A stretch of 64,000 nucleotides of DNA from Wuchereria bancrofti. Its lineage: Eukaryota; Nematoda; Chromadorea; Rhabditida; Onchocercidae. The DNA is taken from contig SSBO01000001.1 of assembly GCA_005281725.1 (NCBI GenBank), positions 10,781,192 to 10,845,191 on the forward strand, given 5' to 3'. A program made the translations under genes and the position numbers. Of this stretch, positions 12,363 to 26,092 are shown in pieces; position 1 is the first letter of the stretch, and each line of letters starts with the position of its first letter. The notes beneath the pieces are model-generated. The model saw only the letters and a program-made list of their open reading frames with translations, was not told the DNA's origin and did not search any database.

Positions 12363-13649
12363 ATGGCTGTAATTAGCATTTTGAAATATTTTCCATTGCT
12401 TATTATTATTATTATACCATGGTGTAGTAGTCTTATTGATATACGCCATCGTTTTGAACTTCCTCAAATACCAACTGATTTAAAGGAACAAATTTTGACT
12501 GAATGTAAATCAACATTTGTCAAATTTTTTCAAGCACATAAACAGAAGGTGAAAATTTTATGTTAATAATAAATAATTTGAACAAATAATAATTTTATGA
12601 GCATAAGCATATATAGTCGATATGAAATTTTAATGTAAAATATTTGCTTACATATTAACTAATAATAATAATATAATAATAGTTTTATAATATTCTAAAT
12701 TATAGGAGTAGAAAAAATTCTTTTTAAATTGAAATTAATTGATTATTAAATTTCTACTAGATTTCTTTTTCGTGTTAATTAATGAAACAAAAAAAAAGTA
12801 TACTTTATGATTATGCTAATAGCTATGCAAAATTTGAATAATAATTATCTATCATTTCTTATAATTTTATCAGATGATATATAAACATATATCAATTTCA
12901 TAATATATTTCTTTAGCATTGAAATATTATTATTATTATTACTATTATTATTATTATCAGTGTATCATTTATTATTTATTAATAATAATTGATTATCAAA
13001 TAAAATAATGATCTAATTTGCAATAGATATAATTTAGATTGATCATAATGGCTAATTAATTAATTAATTAATAATGATATAATTAATATAGACAATGTCA
13101 CAAACAACAGCAAAAATAGATGTAACAAATACATCAATGCTAGAAAATACAACAAAAATGATATCACATGGAAAGACGACATCGTCACCAGCAAACAATG
13201 AACAATGTCCAATGGCAATAAATAATTGTATTTTAACAAAAACAAGTCCATTTATGGAACATTGTGATGTAAAATGTTTAACAAATGCTGAAAAATCAGT
13301 ATCAAATGATTTTCATTGTTGGAATGATAATTGTTTCATTCGTGCGACACGTATTTGTGAAGAAAAATTTTGGCGTACGGTAAGTGTAAAAAATCGTAAG
13401 AAAAAAAAGAAACGAATGCGTTGTATAACAGAAATTAAACATTGCTATAAATTAGCATGTTTAAAATGTCTTGGACGAGAATGTAATATAAATTGTTATG
13501 GTGGTGGTATACAGTATATTTCATTGACAAAACCACGCTGGAAAGGTTATGATGAATATAAGAAATTTTTTCCGGAAATAAAAGATATTGTTCATAAATT
13601 TGTTCTTGTTCCTGAAAAAATGATCATTGTTGAGGATTATAATGAATAA
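12363..13649 (+). CDS. Secreted cysteine-rich orphan protein
   Basis: Two exons, 12363-12548 and 13092-13649, joined in phase 0; 247 aa. I do not recognise the family. The N-terminus is a typical signal peptide (hydrophobic core LLIIIIIPWCSS, residues about 11-22). A linker rich in Ser/Thr/Asn follows (about residues 63-100) with several Asn-X-Ser/Thr sites. The C-terminal half holds a lysine-rich basic patch (KNRKKKKKRMR) and most of the roughly 15 cysteines, ending with the cluster CLKCLGRECNINCYGG. Pairs of cysteines suggest a disulfide-bonded secreted or surface domain. ATG follows a TTTCATAG acceptor by 12 bases. The intron is 543 bp. A role as a secreted factor is inference. Confidence 0.72.
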
Positions 13650-14786
13650 AAACTAACAATAAATAATTTGTGCAAATAATTTTTATTGGTATTAATTGAT
13701 TTACTGAATAATGATTACATTTAATTTTGTTCATTTTAACTTGTCTAAATTTTAATGTATTATCATTACTATTATTATTGAAATTGTATTGTCAATTTTT
13801 CATGTAAATATGATTATGATTTGATTTAATAAATGTAATAATTAAAATATGGAAATTTTTATTTTGCATCATTTTACTCAACAATGAATGATATTGCACA
13901 GTGTGATGATATATGATATTATTTACATACTAAGTACATAAAACCGCTGATCGTTAAATATTACCCTTCACTGATTTCGCCGATATCAATAGTTCCAAAC
14001 AACAATTAAAAATTTGATAAATTCAAAAAAATTTTAAGAAAGAAAGAAAAAACAAGAAAATTGAGAAGTAAGCATGTATGTATATATATTAATACTACGT
14101 ACACATATACATGTTTACATTGATATTTCCTATACTTAAGTAAATGTTGTTATGAATAATTAGTTTCAAACAATAAAATATGATGAAACATTTTCAAAAA
14201 TTTTATGAATAAGAAAAATATTACATCACAACTTTTTTTTTCACTCAAACATTACATTTTGTACATTTACCTCAGAAAGATAAATTAAAAGAAAATTAGG
14301 AGAGAATACAAATATACAAAAACACAATTTTCTTGTTTTCCTTTTTTCTTATTGGATGAAAGATTATTAGAAAAGAGCATAATTATAAAAGCATAGTTTT
14401 CTTGTTTTTTCAAGAAATAAGGCATTCAATTGATTGCACTCAATTAATAGTGAAAGATTGTAGAAAAAAAAAAAAGGGAGAAAAGAGAAAATCGAATTAA
14501 TTAAAAGTAAGAGAATGTAGAAGAAAGAAAAAAAGTAAAATTTGTATATTTAAACATCTATTGGTGCTAAACTAAATCCACTGGAGCCATTCTGATCAAA
14601 ATGTCAAAATAATTATTTTCACTATTTAAAGAGAAAGAAAAAAGAAATGAAGAGGAAAAAGAAGAAGAAAAAGAAATAAAAAATATCAATAATTATTATA
14701 TTTTAACTATTTTCACAATAATTTACTAAAAATATTTATTTGCATATGATTATGATAGAAAGAAGACCAATCCATAAATTAATAAC
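13650..14786. other. Convergent intergenic region
   Basis: Lies between the 3' ends of the secreted-protein gene (+) and the Q-rich gene (-). A/T-rich with purine-rich runs around 14460-14690. No coding exon was supported. AATAAA directly overlaps the stop at 13646-13651 and recurs downstream. Confidence 0.5.
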
Positions 14787-17700
14787 TTATAATAGATTAG
14801 ATGAATTAGTAGTCATTTGAGAAGTATTTATTAGATTTAACAAACTCTCAATTCTTGCCATTAGTACAACTAAACGATCTGTTGTCTCTTGTAATGTTAA
14901 TTGATCTCCATCAAACATCTGAAATAAAATAACTTTTTAGCTTTCTTTAATAAATGAATCAATTAAAAAAAAAAAAAAAATGAAATGAAATGAAAGTTTG
15001 ATTGAATTAAAGTGAATAAAAGATGGAAATATTTCAAGTATTAATTGAGAAAGAAATGAATTTTGTATCAAATTTATTCCAATTCCTCATAAATTTTAGT
15101 AAATACAACTGTAAAAAAAAAGAGTATCTAAATTTGCAAATGTCACACGAGCGATTATACTACAATTATAATTCAAATAATATTAGAAATAAAAAAAAAA
15201 AATCTTTTCTTCTTGATTACATTTACTAAAATTAATAAAATAAAAGAAAAATATACTTACCTGATAAAACTCATTTCTAGGTTGTATCGTCTCATCATCA
15301 TTTGTGTTATTGTTGGAAATAAAATCAATCTGATTGAGATTAAAAAAGTGACTTAGTAATGATCTTGTAGCGTTACTAATTTCCGAAATACCCGATTCTG
15401 TTAGTTGATTACTTAAGGATGCTGTTAGTGCATGGACAGGTGTAAATATTAAAGGTGATAAATGATCGCTATTAAATGATGTTGAATTGTTATCATTTAG
15501 ACCAGAAGTGTGATGTGAATTCGAATGTCTCATAATTCCTGTCGTATCAGCTGATGAATCTGAAATTTCACTTTAATTTAGACTGAAATTTCTCACTGAT
15601 TTAAATGCGTTAACATCAAAAATGAATGGATTCATAAGAGTTGTTCATTTATCTTATTATTATTATTTATTGTTTATTATTGTTATCGTTGTTATTATTA
15701 TTGCTATTATTTATTTATTTATTATTATTACTATTATCATCATTTATTAATAATTATTCCATTAATATTTGCTAACGAGATTTATATTAACAAGCAAATC
15801 GAAACCGTTATCAGCTTCCGTTTCTTGTAATAATCCCCTTGAATTTTCCGGTTTTGTTGAAGTGCTACTTTCTGGAACCTCAGATAGTGCTGCTGCTTGT
15901 GATGATGTTCTATTCATATGTTCTGTTATCGTTGTTTCTGTTGTTGCCTAAATAAAAATTAGTGCTGAAAATTGAAATTAAAAATAAATTTTTCAAAAAT
16001 GAAATTTATTTAATACAAATTAGATGATTTATTTATTATACATTAGATATTTAATACAGATTAAATATACAATTTAAATCAATATTACACATTATGTTCA
16101 CTAAGAGAAATTAAAAATACAAATTTTACCAGAAAACATAAAAGATAAGATTTAATAAGATTGCATGATAATATTATCATTTCCTATATATCTGATAAAT
16201 ATAACATAAGAGTTTCGCCCGGAAATGATGCTTTATTTTTAAATGATTGAATATCATTACATTTCCTAAAAACACAAAAAGTATTATGGTAGTTTGATAG
16301 TTAAACTAAAAATACAAAAATTATGATAATTTGATATTATACAATATTATCACTTCATATACATTAATTTGTCATGGAGAAAAAAGAAATTTTTTGTTGT
16401 TTATCCAATTAGCACTTACCGATGATGTACTAGTTTCTGCACCTGAAATGAAATTATCACATTCTTCGTCATCATCGGATTCATCATCATCATCATCATC
16501 ATAACTCTCTGCTTATAAAAATTTCAATAAATTATTACAACATTAAATGAAATACTAAGTTAATTAGGAAATAACATTTATCAATTTTAAACATGAAATA
16601 TTTATTTTCTACTTTAAAAAAAGACAAAAATTTAATCTAATCTAATTAAATCTAAATTTCTACTAAATAATATCGATAAACAAACCTTCCTCTGATTCAT
16701 TAGCATTAGTAACTGGCATCGTAATTGTATCATTTAGTGTCGATGAAGTGCTAATTTGATTTGATGATACAGAAGTTCCTGATGATAATTCCTAAATTTG
16801 ATTTTTTTTTCTTTTGCAAAAGAAAAAAATGAACACTGTCCGAGATTTGAATTCAAAATTGATGCTTGACCTAATTGTATAATGCCTTATCATGTAAAGA
16901 TGTAAAAGATACTTGATATGGTTGCAACGATGATTGTTGAGCTGATTTCATCGATGACTCTTGACCTGATGATCTATTATAGGGACATTGTTGAATGACA
17001 TGCATAAACTGTTGTGGTGATAAATCAAAAAGTGATACTTGTGGTATTTCAAATGAATCTTTGATCACTTTTGATGATTGTTGACATGATTGCATACCCG
17101 ATTCTGTTATCTGTAAAATTCCTACCGGTACATCTATTGATGTACATGGAATAAACTGTGCAAATAACGGTTGTTGAATTGATGATTGCGTTTGTGATTG
17201 TTGTTGAATTATTTGTTGTTGATTTGATTGTTGTTGTGTTATTTGTGTACGTTGATTGAATAGCAAATTATTGCCAAAATTTGTTCTTCTTGATTCTAAT
17301 AATGGTTGCAAAGAGATTTGTGGAAACATTTGTTGAATTCCTTGTAAAATTGATTGATTAGATGAGAGAAACGATTGATTAGATAGCATTTGTTGCATAA
17401 TTTGTCGTGTTTCCTGTGATGATAATTCGGTAGCAAATGAAGTTGTTGTTGACTGATTTGATTGTTGTAGCAATGATTGTTGAGTTGATTGCATTTGTTG
17501 CAAAGATGATGATTGTATTGGCATCCGATTAACTGGTCGTAATATCGATGATTGTTGTGGTATCTGTTGCTGATGCTGTTGTTGCTGTTGTTGGTGTTGC
17601 TTCTGTTCCGGACGGAATGGTTCCGATGTAGCGGAAGATTGTTGAAGAACTTGAACAAGCATTGGTTGTGTTTGCTGAAGTGATTGTTGTGATGATAATG

Positions 17701-17981
17701 TTTGTATTTGTTGTGATAATCGTAGCAATAGTTGTTGTGCTGCTGTGCTATTTTGTTGTTGAGAAATTTGTTGTGATTGTAGGAATTGATTTGTTTGTTG
17801 TGCGGTTTGAGTAAATAAATGATTATTTTGTGAAGAATTTGATTGTTGAAAGAATGATTGCGAAGCTCTTTGCATATGTGATTGTTGTTGTGATGTAATG
17901 GAAGATTGTTGAGATGTTGTTAAATTTGAATTTGCTTCTAATTGAGGAAATTGTAAAAACATTTGCGCATTTGTATTATTG

Positions 17982-18013
<32 letters not shown>

Positions 18014-18484
18014 GCTAGGAGTTAATAAATGAAGCATTGATTGCGATTGTTGAGATGGCATTTGTTCTGCATTTGATTGCTGACTTATTCCGGTTGTTGA
18101 TTGTTGTTGATTAGCTTGTACAGGAGGTAATTGCATGATAAATTGATTTCGATCCGAATATCGTTGTTGTAATGCTTGTATTCGTTGAAGTGCTTGTTGA
18201 AGAATCATCTGTAAATATGGTTGTCGAATAGCTGATGATGATGAGGAAGATGGTGTAAACATTTCATGAATTTCATCTGCACGCATATTCTCAATGATTT
18301 GTCGTGATGAATCTGAGATTGAGAATTCCTGTGCTAATAATTCCGGTAATGATGGTACATTTTGTTGACAGGAAAATTGTATCCTTAATTGTTGTGGTAA
18401 TTGAGAAAATGTTTGTTGTTGTTGTGTGGTATTTTCGCCTTCATCAGTCACATGAAATATTTCGCGGGATGATTGCTCAGACAT
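14787..18484 (-). CDS. Glutamine/serine-rich low-complexity protein
   Basis: Six exons on the minus strand: 18484-16913, 16791-16686, 16508-16420, 15947-15806, 15559-15261, 14918-14787; 2340 nt, 779 aa. I do not recognise an ortholog. Residues 1-524 are dominated by Gln with Ser, Asn and Thr (many QQ pairs, a serine run near 17985-18013 coded by an AGT-type triplet repeat). An acidic block (YDDDDDDDESDDDEE) lies near residue 562. The C-terminal ~140 residues are more complex and include a predicted helix around LQETTDRLVVLMARI. Such composition is common in transcription co-regulators and prion-like proteins, but no DNA-binding domain is visible. Start chosen at 18484 because GATTGTCAG precedes it by 3 bases; the open frame upstream begins only with GTG. 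The exon 1 donor (CAA then GTATCT) is the least certain junction; reading on gives a stop at 16871. Confidence 0.75.
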
Positions 18485-20384
18485 TTGCTGACAATCAAAT
18501 TTATCCGTAACGATAATCCCGTAGTTAGTTTGCACCGGTTATAGTAGATAAACTGCACAAGCTATTCTTTTCGTTATGACTGATTAATTAATTGTAGCTT
18601 CTTCTATTGTTAATATTCGTTGTTATTAATCTATAATTAACATTTCTTTCTTAAAAATTTCATTAAAAAAAAAAAGGTAAATCGTCGAGAAAAAAAAAAA
18701 AACACAAACGCAAACGTTAATGTTTATCATAATTTCATACGTGAATTGTTTAAAAAAAATTATCAAAAATAACAAAGTATCAAGAAATTAAAAGCATATG
18801 AAAAGATCGACAAAATTAAGCATTTTAAAATTTATTTTTTGTAGAGTTTTCTTTTTTTTCGTCATGAAATTTTTAATATTTTTATTTTTGAACACTTTGA
18901 ATATGAACTAGTGGAAAATTACAGTGCTAGATAATATTAAATTTTAATAACAAATGTTTGTTAATTAATAAAAAAAAAGAAGGAAGAATGAATTAAATAA
19001 TACTATTATTGAAGAATTCGAGCAGATGTGACACTGGAATTTTTCTAATTTAGAATTTTATATCTATAATTAATAGAAAAAAAAATATTATGAAAGTTTG
19101 AAGAAAATGATTACAACAAATTTATCATTGCATTATAATAAGAAAAATTGATATGATAAAATATTGTAACAGTACGTGCTTGATAAAACTAATAATTAGT
19201 GTCGTTTTTTTTTAGCTGAAAAAATTTCGTTTATACTTTTATACTAATAGGAAATTTTTATGGAATGAATAAATTTTTGAAACAAATGCATTCTAAGTAT
19301 CAAATCATTCTAATTGTATTAATCGCATACACAACTAAAAATAAAAAAAGATTAAGCTAAAAATACGAAAATTTGAAATTTGTACTATAATTAATGAAAT
19401 GAAATTTTTAATTTCATTAAGAAGATGAATTTTTCACTTGAATTTGATGCTGCAAAAACTCATTTTTCTTTAAATCCTTTTTTTGCAATTAATATAGTCG
19501 AAAGATAAAGAGGAAAACGATGTTCTGAAAAAAATATGAAGAAACTTAAAATCAGGACGTGAATATTCTTGTTAGCAAATTCAAGCAAGGAAATTGAAAA
19601 ATAGAAGAGGTTAATATTTTTAGATTTTCGATTTTGTCTTAATTTTAATTTATTTGATTGATATTTGACAGACTGTTTGGTAGAATTAAAATAGAATACT
19701 ACTTAATAGCTAGCAAAATATATTAATTTTTGGTTATATGTGAAAAAAAAGAGAGTGAAATTTTCAATCCTATTCTTTTTTCTTAATAGCAAATATATAT
19801 ATAATCTATAAATTTCAAAACTTTAATGCTCTTATTTTTGAATGTGTAAAATAAAATTAACTGCATGAAAATAAAAACTAAAAGAAAAAGAAAAAATTAT
19901 GCCGAAAAATATTCCATAATGTAAAAATTAAAATAATTTAACCATTTACTATATGTAATAAATAAAATAATTCTCAAAATATAACTCTCAAAACTATGCA
20001 AACAGTCGTTAAATCTTAATGAATAATTAGTTTAATCATTTAATTATGTAGGACAGATGAAATAATTTTTGAAATTTGTTTTTTAAAACTTGATGCTAAA
20101 AGTTCTATAAATAGTTCAAAATTTTTGGATTAATTACTAATTAATCCAAATAAAAGCAATAAATGAAGTAAATAGAATTTTTGAAAATGTAATTTTAATA
20201 CAGTGCTAAAATGCGTAAATAGCGAAAATATTTTGAAGAATAATTTTATAAAAAAGCAATAAATGCTTGCAAATGCAATTATAATATGAGAAAGAAATGA
20301 GATCAAAAATTAAAAAAAAAAAAAAAAGAAATATAAAAATGAATGAATGTATCGACAAGAAAAAGTTATACTTTCATTGCTAAA

Positions 20385-20580
20385 CTGTAGCGATTAGTTG
20401 TGGTCATCTGAATATTTCGAGCTAGAATGTGATGACCAGATAGGTTGTTACTGACGATGACCCTTCAGATTGCGTAATAGCAAAGGAATGAAGTGGGAGG
20501 AGGAGTATGGCATCAACAGCTTCTCCCTCCAATTTTTATAACTAACCCTATAATTTGACCTCTGACACCATCATAACATC
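20385..20580. other. G+C-rich island in gene desert
   Basis: Composition is near balanced while the flanks are strongly A+T. It includes GGTCATCTG and GATGACC as partial inverted repeats around 20402-20436, and a purine block (GGGAGGAGGAG) about 15 bases before a pyrimidine block (CTTCTCCCTCC) that could pair imperfectly. No long open frame. Possibly a regulatory element or non-coding RNA; type undecided. Confidence 0.35.
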
Positions 20581-20608
20581 TTTAACCAATAGAAATACAT
20601 GCGCCTTT

Positions 20609-20609
20609 G

Positions 20610-20655
<46 letters not shown>

Positions 20656-20990
20656 TAATAATAAGTAATAGTAATAAGAGTAATAATAATAAGTAATAAT
20701 AATAATAGCAATAAGTAGTAATAATAAGTAATAGTAATGAATTCAAATTATTGATAAACAAGTGATAAATATATATTACATATAAATATTTCTCGATAAA
20801 TTTTTCTATTTTANTAATAATAATAAGTAATAATAATAATAACAATAGTAATAATAGTAATAATAATAAGTAATAATAATAATAGCAATAAGTAGTAATA
20901 ATAAGTAATAGTAATGATTTCAAATTATTGATAAACAAGTGATAAATATATATTACATATAAATATTTCTCGATAAATTTTTCTATTTTA
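20609..20990. repeat. (TAA)n microsatellite and 177-bp tandem duplication with one ambiguous base
   Basis: Imperfect TAA/AGTAAT repeats form two similar blocks. The segment ending at 20813 recurs ending at 20990, an offset of 177 bp, including the non-repetitive tail (TTCTCGATAAATTTTTC). The single N of the window is at 20814, exactly at the junction of the two copies. Confidence 0.85.
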
Positions 20991-21375
20991 TCAATTAAGC
21001 AGAAAAAATTAATCGTTAACGATGAATTTTCTGAATGTTTTAAGTTTTATTAAAATTTGAATTTTTAATTTAATAATATATGCAAAAGAATTTTTATCCT
21101 TTTTTTTTTGAAAAAAAGGAATGATTGTATGTATTTAAATATATTTTCATCTTCTCCTTTTTGAATTAAATTTTTTATAAAGAAAATTACAAATATTACA
21201 AAATTTATTATGAATTTATACTGACTAAAAAAAAAAGTCGAGAATTTTTTAAATATAAAATTATTTATAAATTTGACATTTTATATTTAACGTTTAGTTC
21301 TTTTTTTTTTTTTGACCCCCAAGTTTTTTGTAATTTTTTTACTCAGATCATGGTAATCGATTAAAAAAAATCATT

Positions 21376-21571
21376 TCGAGAGAAAAAAAGAGGAGTAGAA
21401 GAAGAGACAGAGAGAGGGAGAGAGAGAAAGGGAGAAAGAAAGAGATGGAAAAAATGAAACAAAAAAGAGAAAATGAATGAAAAGGTCATGTTAATCATAC
21501 TGAAATATTAATTTCAATACTTTCAAGATTATCCTTTTTTTTTCTCTCTCTCTTCTTTTTTGGTATTTTTA

Positions 21572-21610
<39 letters not shown>

Positions 21611-21621
21611 AAGAGAGAGAG
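21376..21621. repeat. Polypurine/polypyrimidine blocks and A36 run
   Basis: A GA-rich block (about 21376-21464) is followed by a CT-rich block (about 21538-21558), then 36 consecutive A at 21573-21608 and another short GA block. No coding content. Confidence 0.8.
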
Positions 21622-22326
21622 ATGAAGGAAGGAAAATATCATCGTTTATAGTTTTATGACTTATGATATAGTTAAAAATGTAATTATCATCGATAGATTG
21701 ACAGCTGCTATTGCATACGACAAATGGTACCACAAATTGTGAAGGTCATTTGATGGTGATGAAAAAGAAGAATTAAATTGTTGATCGGTTAAGATAATAT
21801 TGCAACAATCTGTTCTCATTTTTTTTTTTTTTTTTTTTGTCAACAATTCATCTGCTACTATTAATAACAACTATATTTGTGTCAACCAGCTGCTTCTAAA
21901 TCAATGAAATTTTTCACTTTTAATCATTTTTCTTCTTTTTTTTTTTGAATAAACTCCAAGGTTAGATAAATTTATAAATTTTTTTTTGCATTGTATTACA
22001 TATATAAAACATGCAAGCATATGTTATTTGAATAATGTTTACATCAAATTTAATAAATATTCAGTTTTATTCTTTGATTTTTTAACAAATGCTAAATTTT
22101 GAAACAATGTGATAGAACTAAAACATTTTTGCAGTTTCAGAAATTATTTTTTGTAGCGCACTCTTTTTGTGAAATCTAAAAGATTTAAAAGTGGTTTTAA
22201 AAAAAAAATATTAATATTTCAGCTGATTTGAATTTTATACAAAATTGATATTAAATTTTTTCATAATTATTTGCAATATTTGTAAAAAATTCATATTTAC
22301 GTAAAGATTGTAAATAAAAAAAAAAC

Positions 22327-22411
22327 GATTAAATCTAGATTTTTTTTTATCGGAAATGATTAAATCTAGATCTTTTGTCAGAAATGATTAAATCTAGATC
22401 TTTTATCAGAT
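22327..22411. repeat. Three-copy ~29-bp tandem repeat
   Basis: GATTAAATCTAGAT recurs at 22327, 22358 and 22386, each followed by a T-rich stretch and ATC or GTC. Confidence 0.8.
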
Positions 22412-23956
22412 TACTGATAGCAAAACGTCTTCGGTGAGTATTCGTTTAAAACTCCAAAATGATTATTTCAGTAGTAGCTTTTTTGAAGCTCGATGATACA
22501 TGCTATAGTAAATTTTAAACTTTAATTAAATTTTACACAATATGAACTTTTTAATATAAAAAAAAATCAATTGAGTAACAATTGAGCAGAATGACAAATA
22601 AATATCACATTCAAATATTATTATTACCATATAATATTCAGAAAATTATCATAAACTTTTGCTATTTTCTTTCTCAAATTTTTTAACTTTTCTCAATTAT
22701 TTCTCGTAGCACAAGCATTTCCATATTGAATATACAAACTTTTTTTTTTCAAAAAATGCAATTCATGACAACAAATTAAATCGATTTAATTTCAATGAAC
22801 GGTTAGACCCGGCAAGACAAATATTCAATATTGCTAACTTAATAAAATTTAAATGGATCAAATGCTATAGGAGAATATTTAAGTTAGATTATATATGATA
22901 CAAAAAATGTGAGGAAAATTCTTTCATAACATATATGAATTTGATATAATCCTATCAAAGACTACTGATAACAATTACTGATAATCAAGAGTTAAATGAA
23001 TTTTGTACTAAACCTATCGCACTATTTTTTGCTAGCTGATCAATCGATTTAATTTTCACCGTTTACAATCACTTGATAATATATGCATAAATTAAAGATG
23101 AAACGCACTCTAATTTAAAATACAAGAAACTTATAAATCTAAGAGAGAAGTAAAAGATAATATTGTTAGGTGAAAAAATTAATTTCTAAAAAAGGAATGA
23201 AATAAAATAATTAGAATTAAAATATGATTGATTGGAATGTGATCGAGATATCCAGGTGTATTCGAGGATAATTCTGAAAATTAATCCAATATGCTTATTA
23301 GCTAATGCCATGAAAATTACTCATCGAAAACTTCTATTAACTGTCAATATTGAATTTAAAAAAATGCAAACAAAAATTATTTTAGTAGTATGTGGATTAA
23401 ACAATTATTCAATCACTGATATTTGATATCAACTATTCATCACTTTCCATTTATGCAAATATTTCATATCTTATATTATCCTAAATTTTAAATTTAAACT
23501 TCCATTTCATTTCATTTTTGGTTTCAAAGGAATTTGCAAGTGATAATAATCGAAATAGTCAAATTAAGATTGTTTTTATTGTTTAAACTATACTGATGAT
23601 AAGAAAATGCGAAAAAATACATTGATAAAATTTATCATTGTATTTTCAACCGTGGCACATTTAATTTGAATGAAATCAATTTAATTTCATTACTAATTAC
23701 CTTTGTATTCATATCTTTTCTCATCGTGTTAAATCTTTAGATCATTTATAACTTAAACTTATTTTTGAGATTAATTCTCGAACATATTCAGATATCTTAA
23801 TAATTACATTTCAGTTAAGTATTTTTCAATTCTATTTATTTTAATTCTTGCCTTTTTTCTTCAAATTAATTCTTTCAATAATAATATTTCAACAATACAA
23901 TAATTTCAATAATAATAATTTCAAATAACAAGCAAATCAATAATGTATATGTTTTT

Positions 23957-24024
23957 GCTGTTGTTTGTTGTTGTTGTTGTTGCTGTTGTTGTTGTTGTTG
24001 CTGTTGTTGTTGTTGTTGTTATTG
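23957..24024. repeat. (TTG)n microsatellite with CTG interruptions
   Basis: About 68 bp of TTG/CTG triplets. On the minus strand this reads as CAA/CAG, but no splice-supported exon was found around it. Confidence 0.85.
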
Positions 24025-26092
24025 TAAATTTCATAGCGTTGATAAAATAACTTTATTATTCTTTTACAATATCATAAATACTTCATTAATAGAAAAGAAA
24101 TAAACAAAATAAATGTTAAATTAATAATACTAACAATTCATAAAATGTTCATTAAATTGCTGCACTTTCAATTTGTAACATTGTTCTATCATTTCATTAT
24201 TGTTATCACTACTATTAATCTCTTTTTTTATTACTTTACTTTTTTTTTATTACTACTTTCTCCTTATTGCTATTTTTTTTTTTTTTTTTTTGTAAATCAA
24301 TACCAATTATTGTCATCATTTGTTAAAAATAAATTTATATTAATGAATGCTAAGGTGGATTGAATCTTAATATTCCATAATTATAATTAATCTTAGACAA
24401 TAATTCTAATATCTGATGTAGTAGATATTAGCTTATAATTATTTTAGAAATAATAATAGCTAATGTAAAACAAAGAATATTCAAAAAATCAAAAAAAAAA
24501 AAATGAAATTCAATTGTTAAAAGATTGTAATATTCTAGGATAACATGCATATAATTTTTTGTTGACATTTTGGATAAAATTGAAATCATTTCATCCAAAA
24601 TGAATATTGCAAAATAAAGCAATGTTTACAAATTGTATTTTTTTGTATTATAAATTTAGCATAAAATTACTTTTATTATTTCAACCTATAAAATTAATCA
24701 TTTTTTTTTTTTTTGTTGCCTTTATTAATATCAATATAATTGAGAAAATTTAATTTGCTTCTTTGAAAATGTTAACTCATTCTGTAGATGAATGAATGGT
24801 CTAGCAAGATATTATTAACATAATTTTGGATGTGTTTATGATTTCTGAAACTATCAATTTAAAATAAAGGAAAAAGATATTCTCGAAATGGGAGCTATTA
24901 GTTCGGAAAAGTAAGTTTTGATTATTTTCACTGTCGTATAAGATAAATGCGCTAATGAAAGATAGTGATTTCATGATTGCATTAGGATATTTTCTTCTCA
25001 TATATTAAACTTTAATTAATTTAATTAATATCATGTGGATATTATAAGAGATATTTACTGAATGTGAATATGGATAAAGTAAGTTAAGAATACCTACTAC
25101 TCATTAGATATATTCTTATATCATTAGATATTCATAACTTATTATGTTATATTTTTTAATTTTCGTCATACAAAACGGAACTCTAATTATGCAAGATTTC
25201 ATTTGCAAAAAATTAAAAGAAGTTTAAAATGTTTATTAATAAATTGAATTATAAACTATATCACATGGCTTGAATAAAACAATTAAAGAAACAATGAATG
25301 GTTCTGGAATATAAAAGTTAGAATATGGAACATAAGAATTCGTACGATCTTTAAAGTATTAGAAAAGGTTAACAAATGAGCTAGAATCCATTAATCAACA
25401 GAAATTATAGGTAAAATTTAAATTCGCCTTCAATAATTTCAACAAAAATGTGATTTCAGCGAAACTCTCATATTGGATGATGATATCACATCGTGACCTA
25501 TTTTTGTTGACATATCTGTGATAAGGTTAAATCCAAGATAAACTGAATCAACTCTACCAATAGATTTATCCAGAAATTATTTAATAAAGTACATCGATAG
25601 AGACTGATGTGATGATACATCGATACCATCTTTAATATTTTAGTCATTTAATGAACTTCATTTAACTATCTTTAATCTTAAAGGTCTCAAAAGCACTTAT
25701 TTTAAATAAAGAAAATATCACTACGAAATGAGATTTCCATTAATCTTTCAAAAATTTGGAACAAACCCCAATAATCCCGAATGAAACTTGATATTACTCC
25801 TGAAAGGAACTCAAATCACAGCTAATCAGTCAGAAATATCAGATAAATATCAATTTCCTTAGACAGCATTTCTTACATACTTGTGCGGTAACATCAATGT
25901 TTGTCTTAGCAAAAGCGCTTAATCCAATTTTTGACGTAATTAGCGGCATTGTCCATAATTAAAACCATTCAGATGATGACAAACAACAGAAGTTAATGTT
26001 TACACTTCATTTACCAAATTAATACGGCAACATGAACAGATAATTGCAATTATAAAACTAAACAAACCACATGGGGTAAGAATAAAATGTGC

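Larger units (their letters stand above)
18485..26092. other. 7.6-kb gene-poor A/T-rich stretch
   Basis: No chain of exons with coding character was found on either strand; open frames here are short and biased by homopolymers. It contains the repeats and the G+C-rich island listed separately. Part of it may be upstream regulatory DNA of the Q-rich gene. Confidence 0.55.

Noticed and set aside
15023..15229. 68-codon plus-strand frame
   Set aside because: Overlaps an intron and an exon edge of the Q-rich gene on the other strand; A/T-biased with poly-K.
17296..17658. 120-codon minus frame rich in Asn and His
   Set aside because: A shadow frame of the CAA/CAG-rich first exon of the Q-rich gene.
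20582..20938. 118-codon minus frame of Leu/Ile runs
   Set aside because: Translation of the TAA microsatellite, crossing the N at 20814.
23957..24024. Poly-Q exon on the minus strand
   Set aside because: CAA/CAG repeat without flanking acceptor and donor in a consistent frame; treated as a microsatellite.
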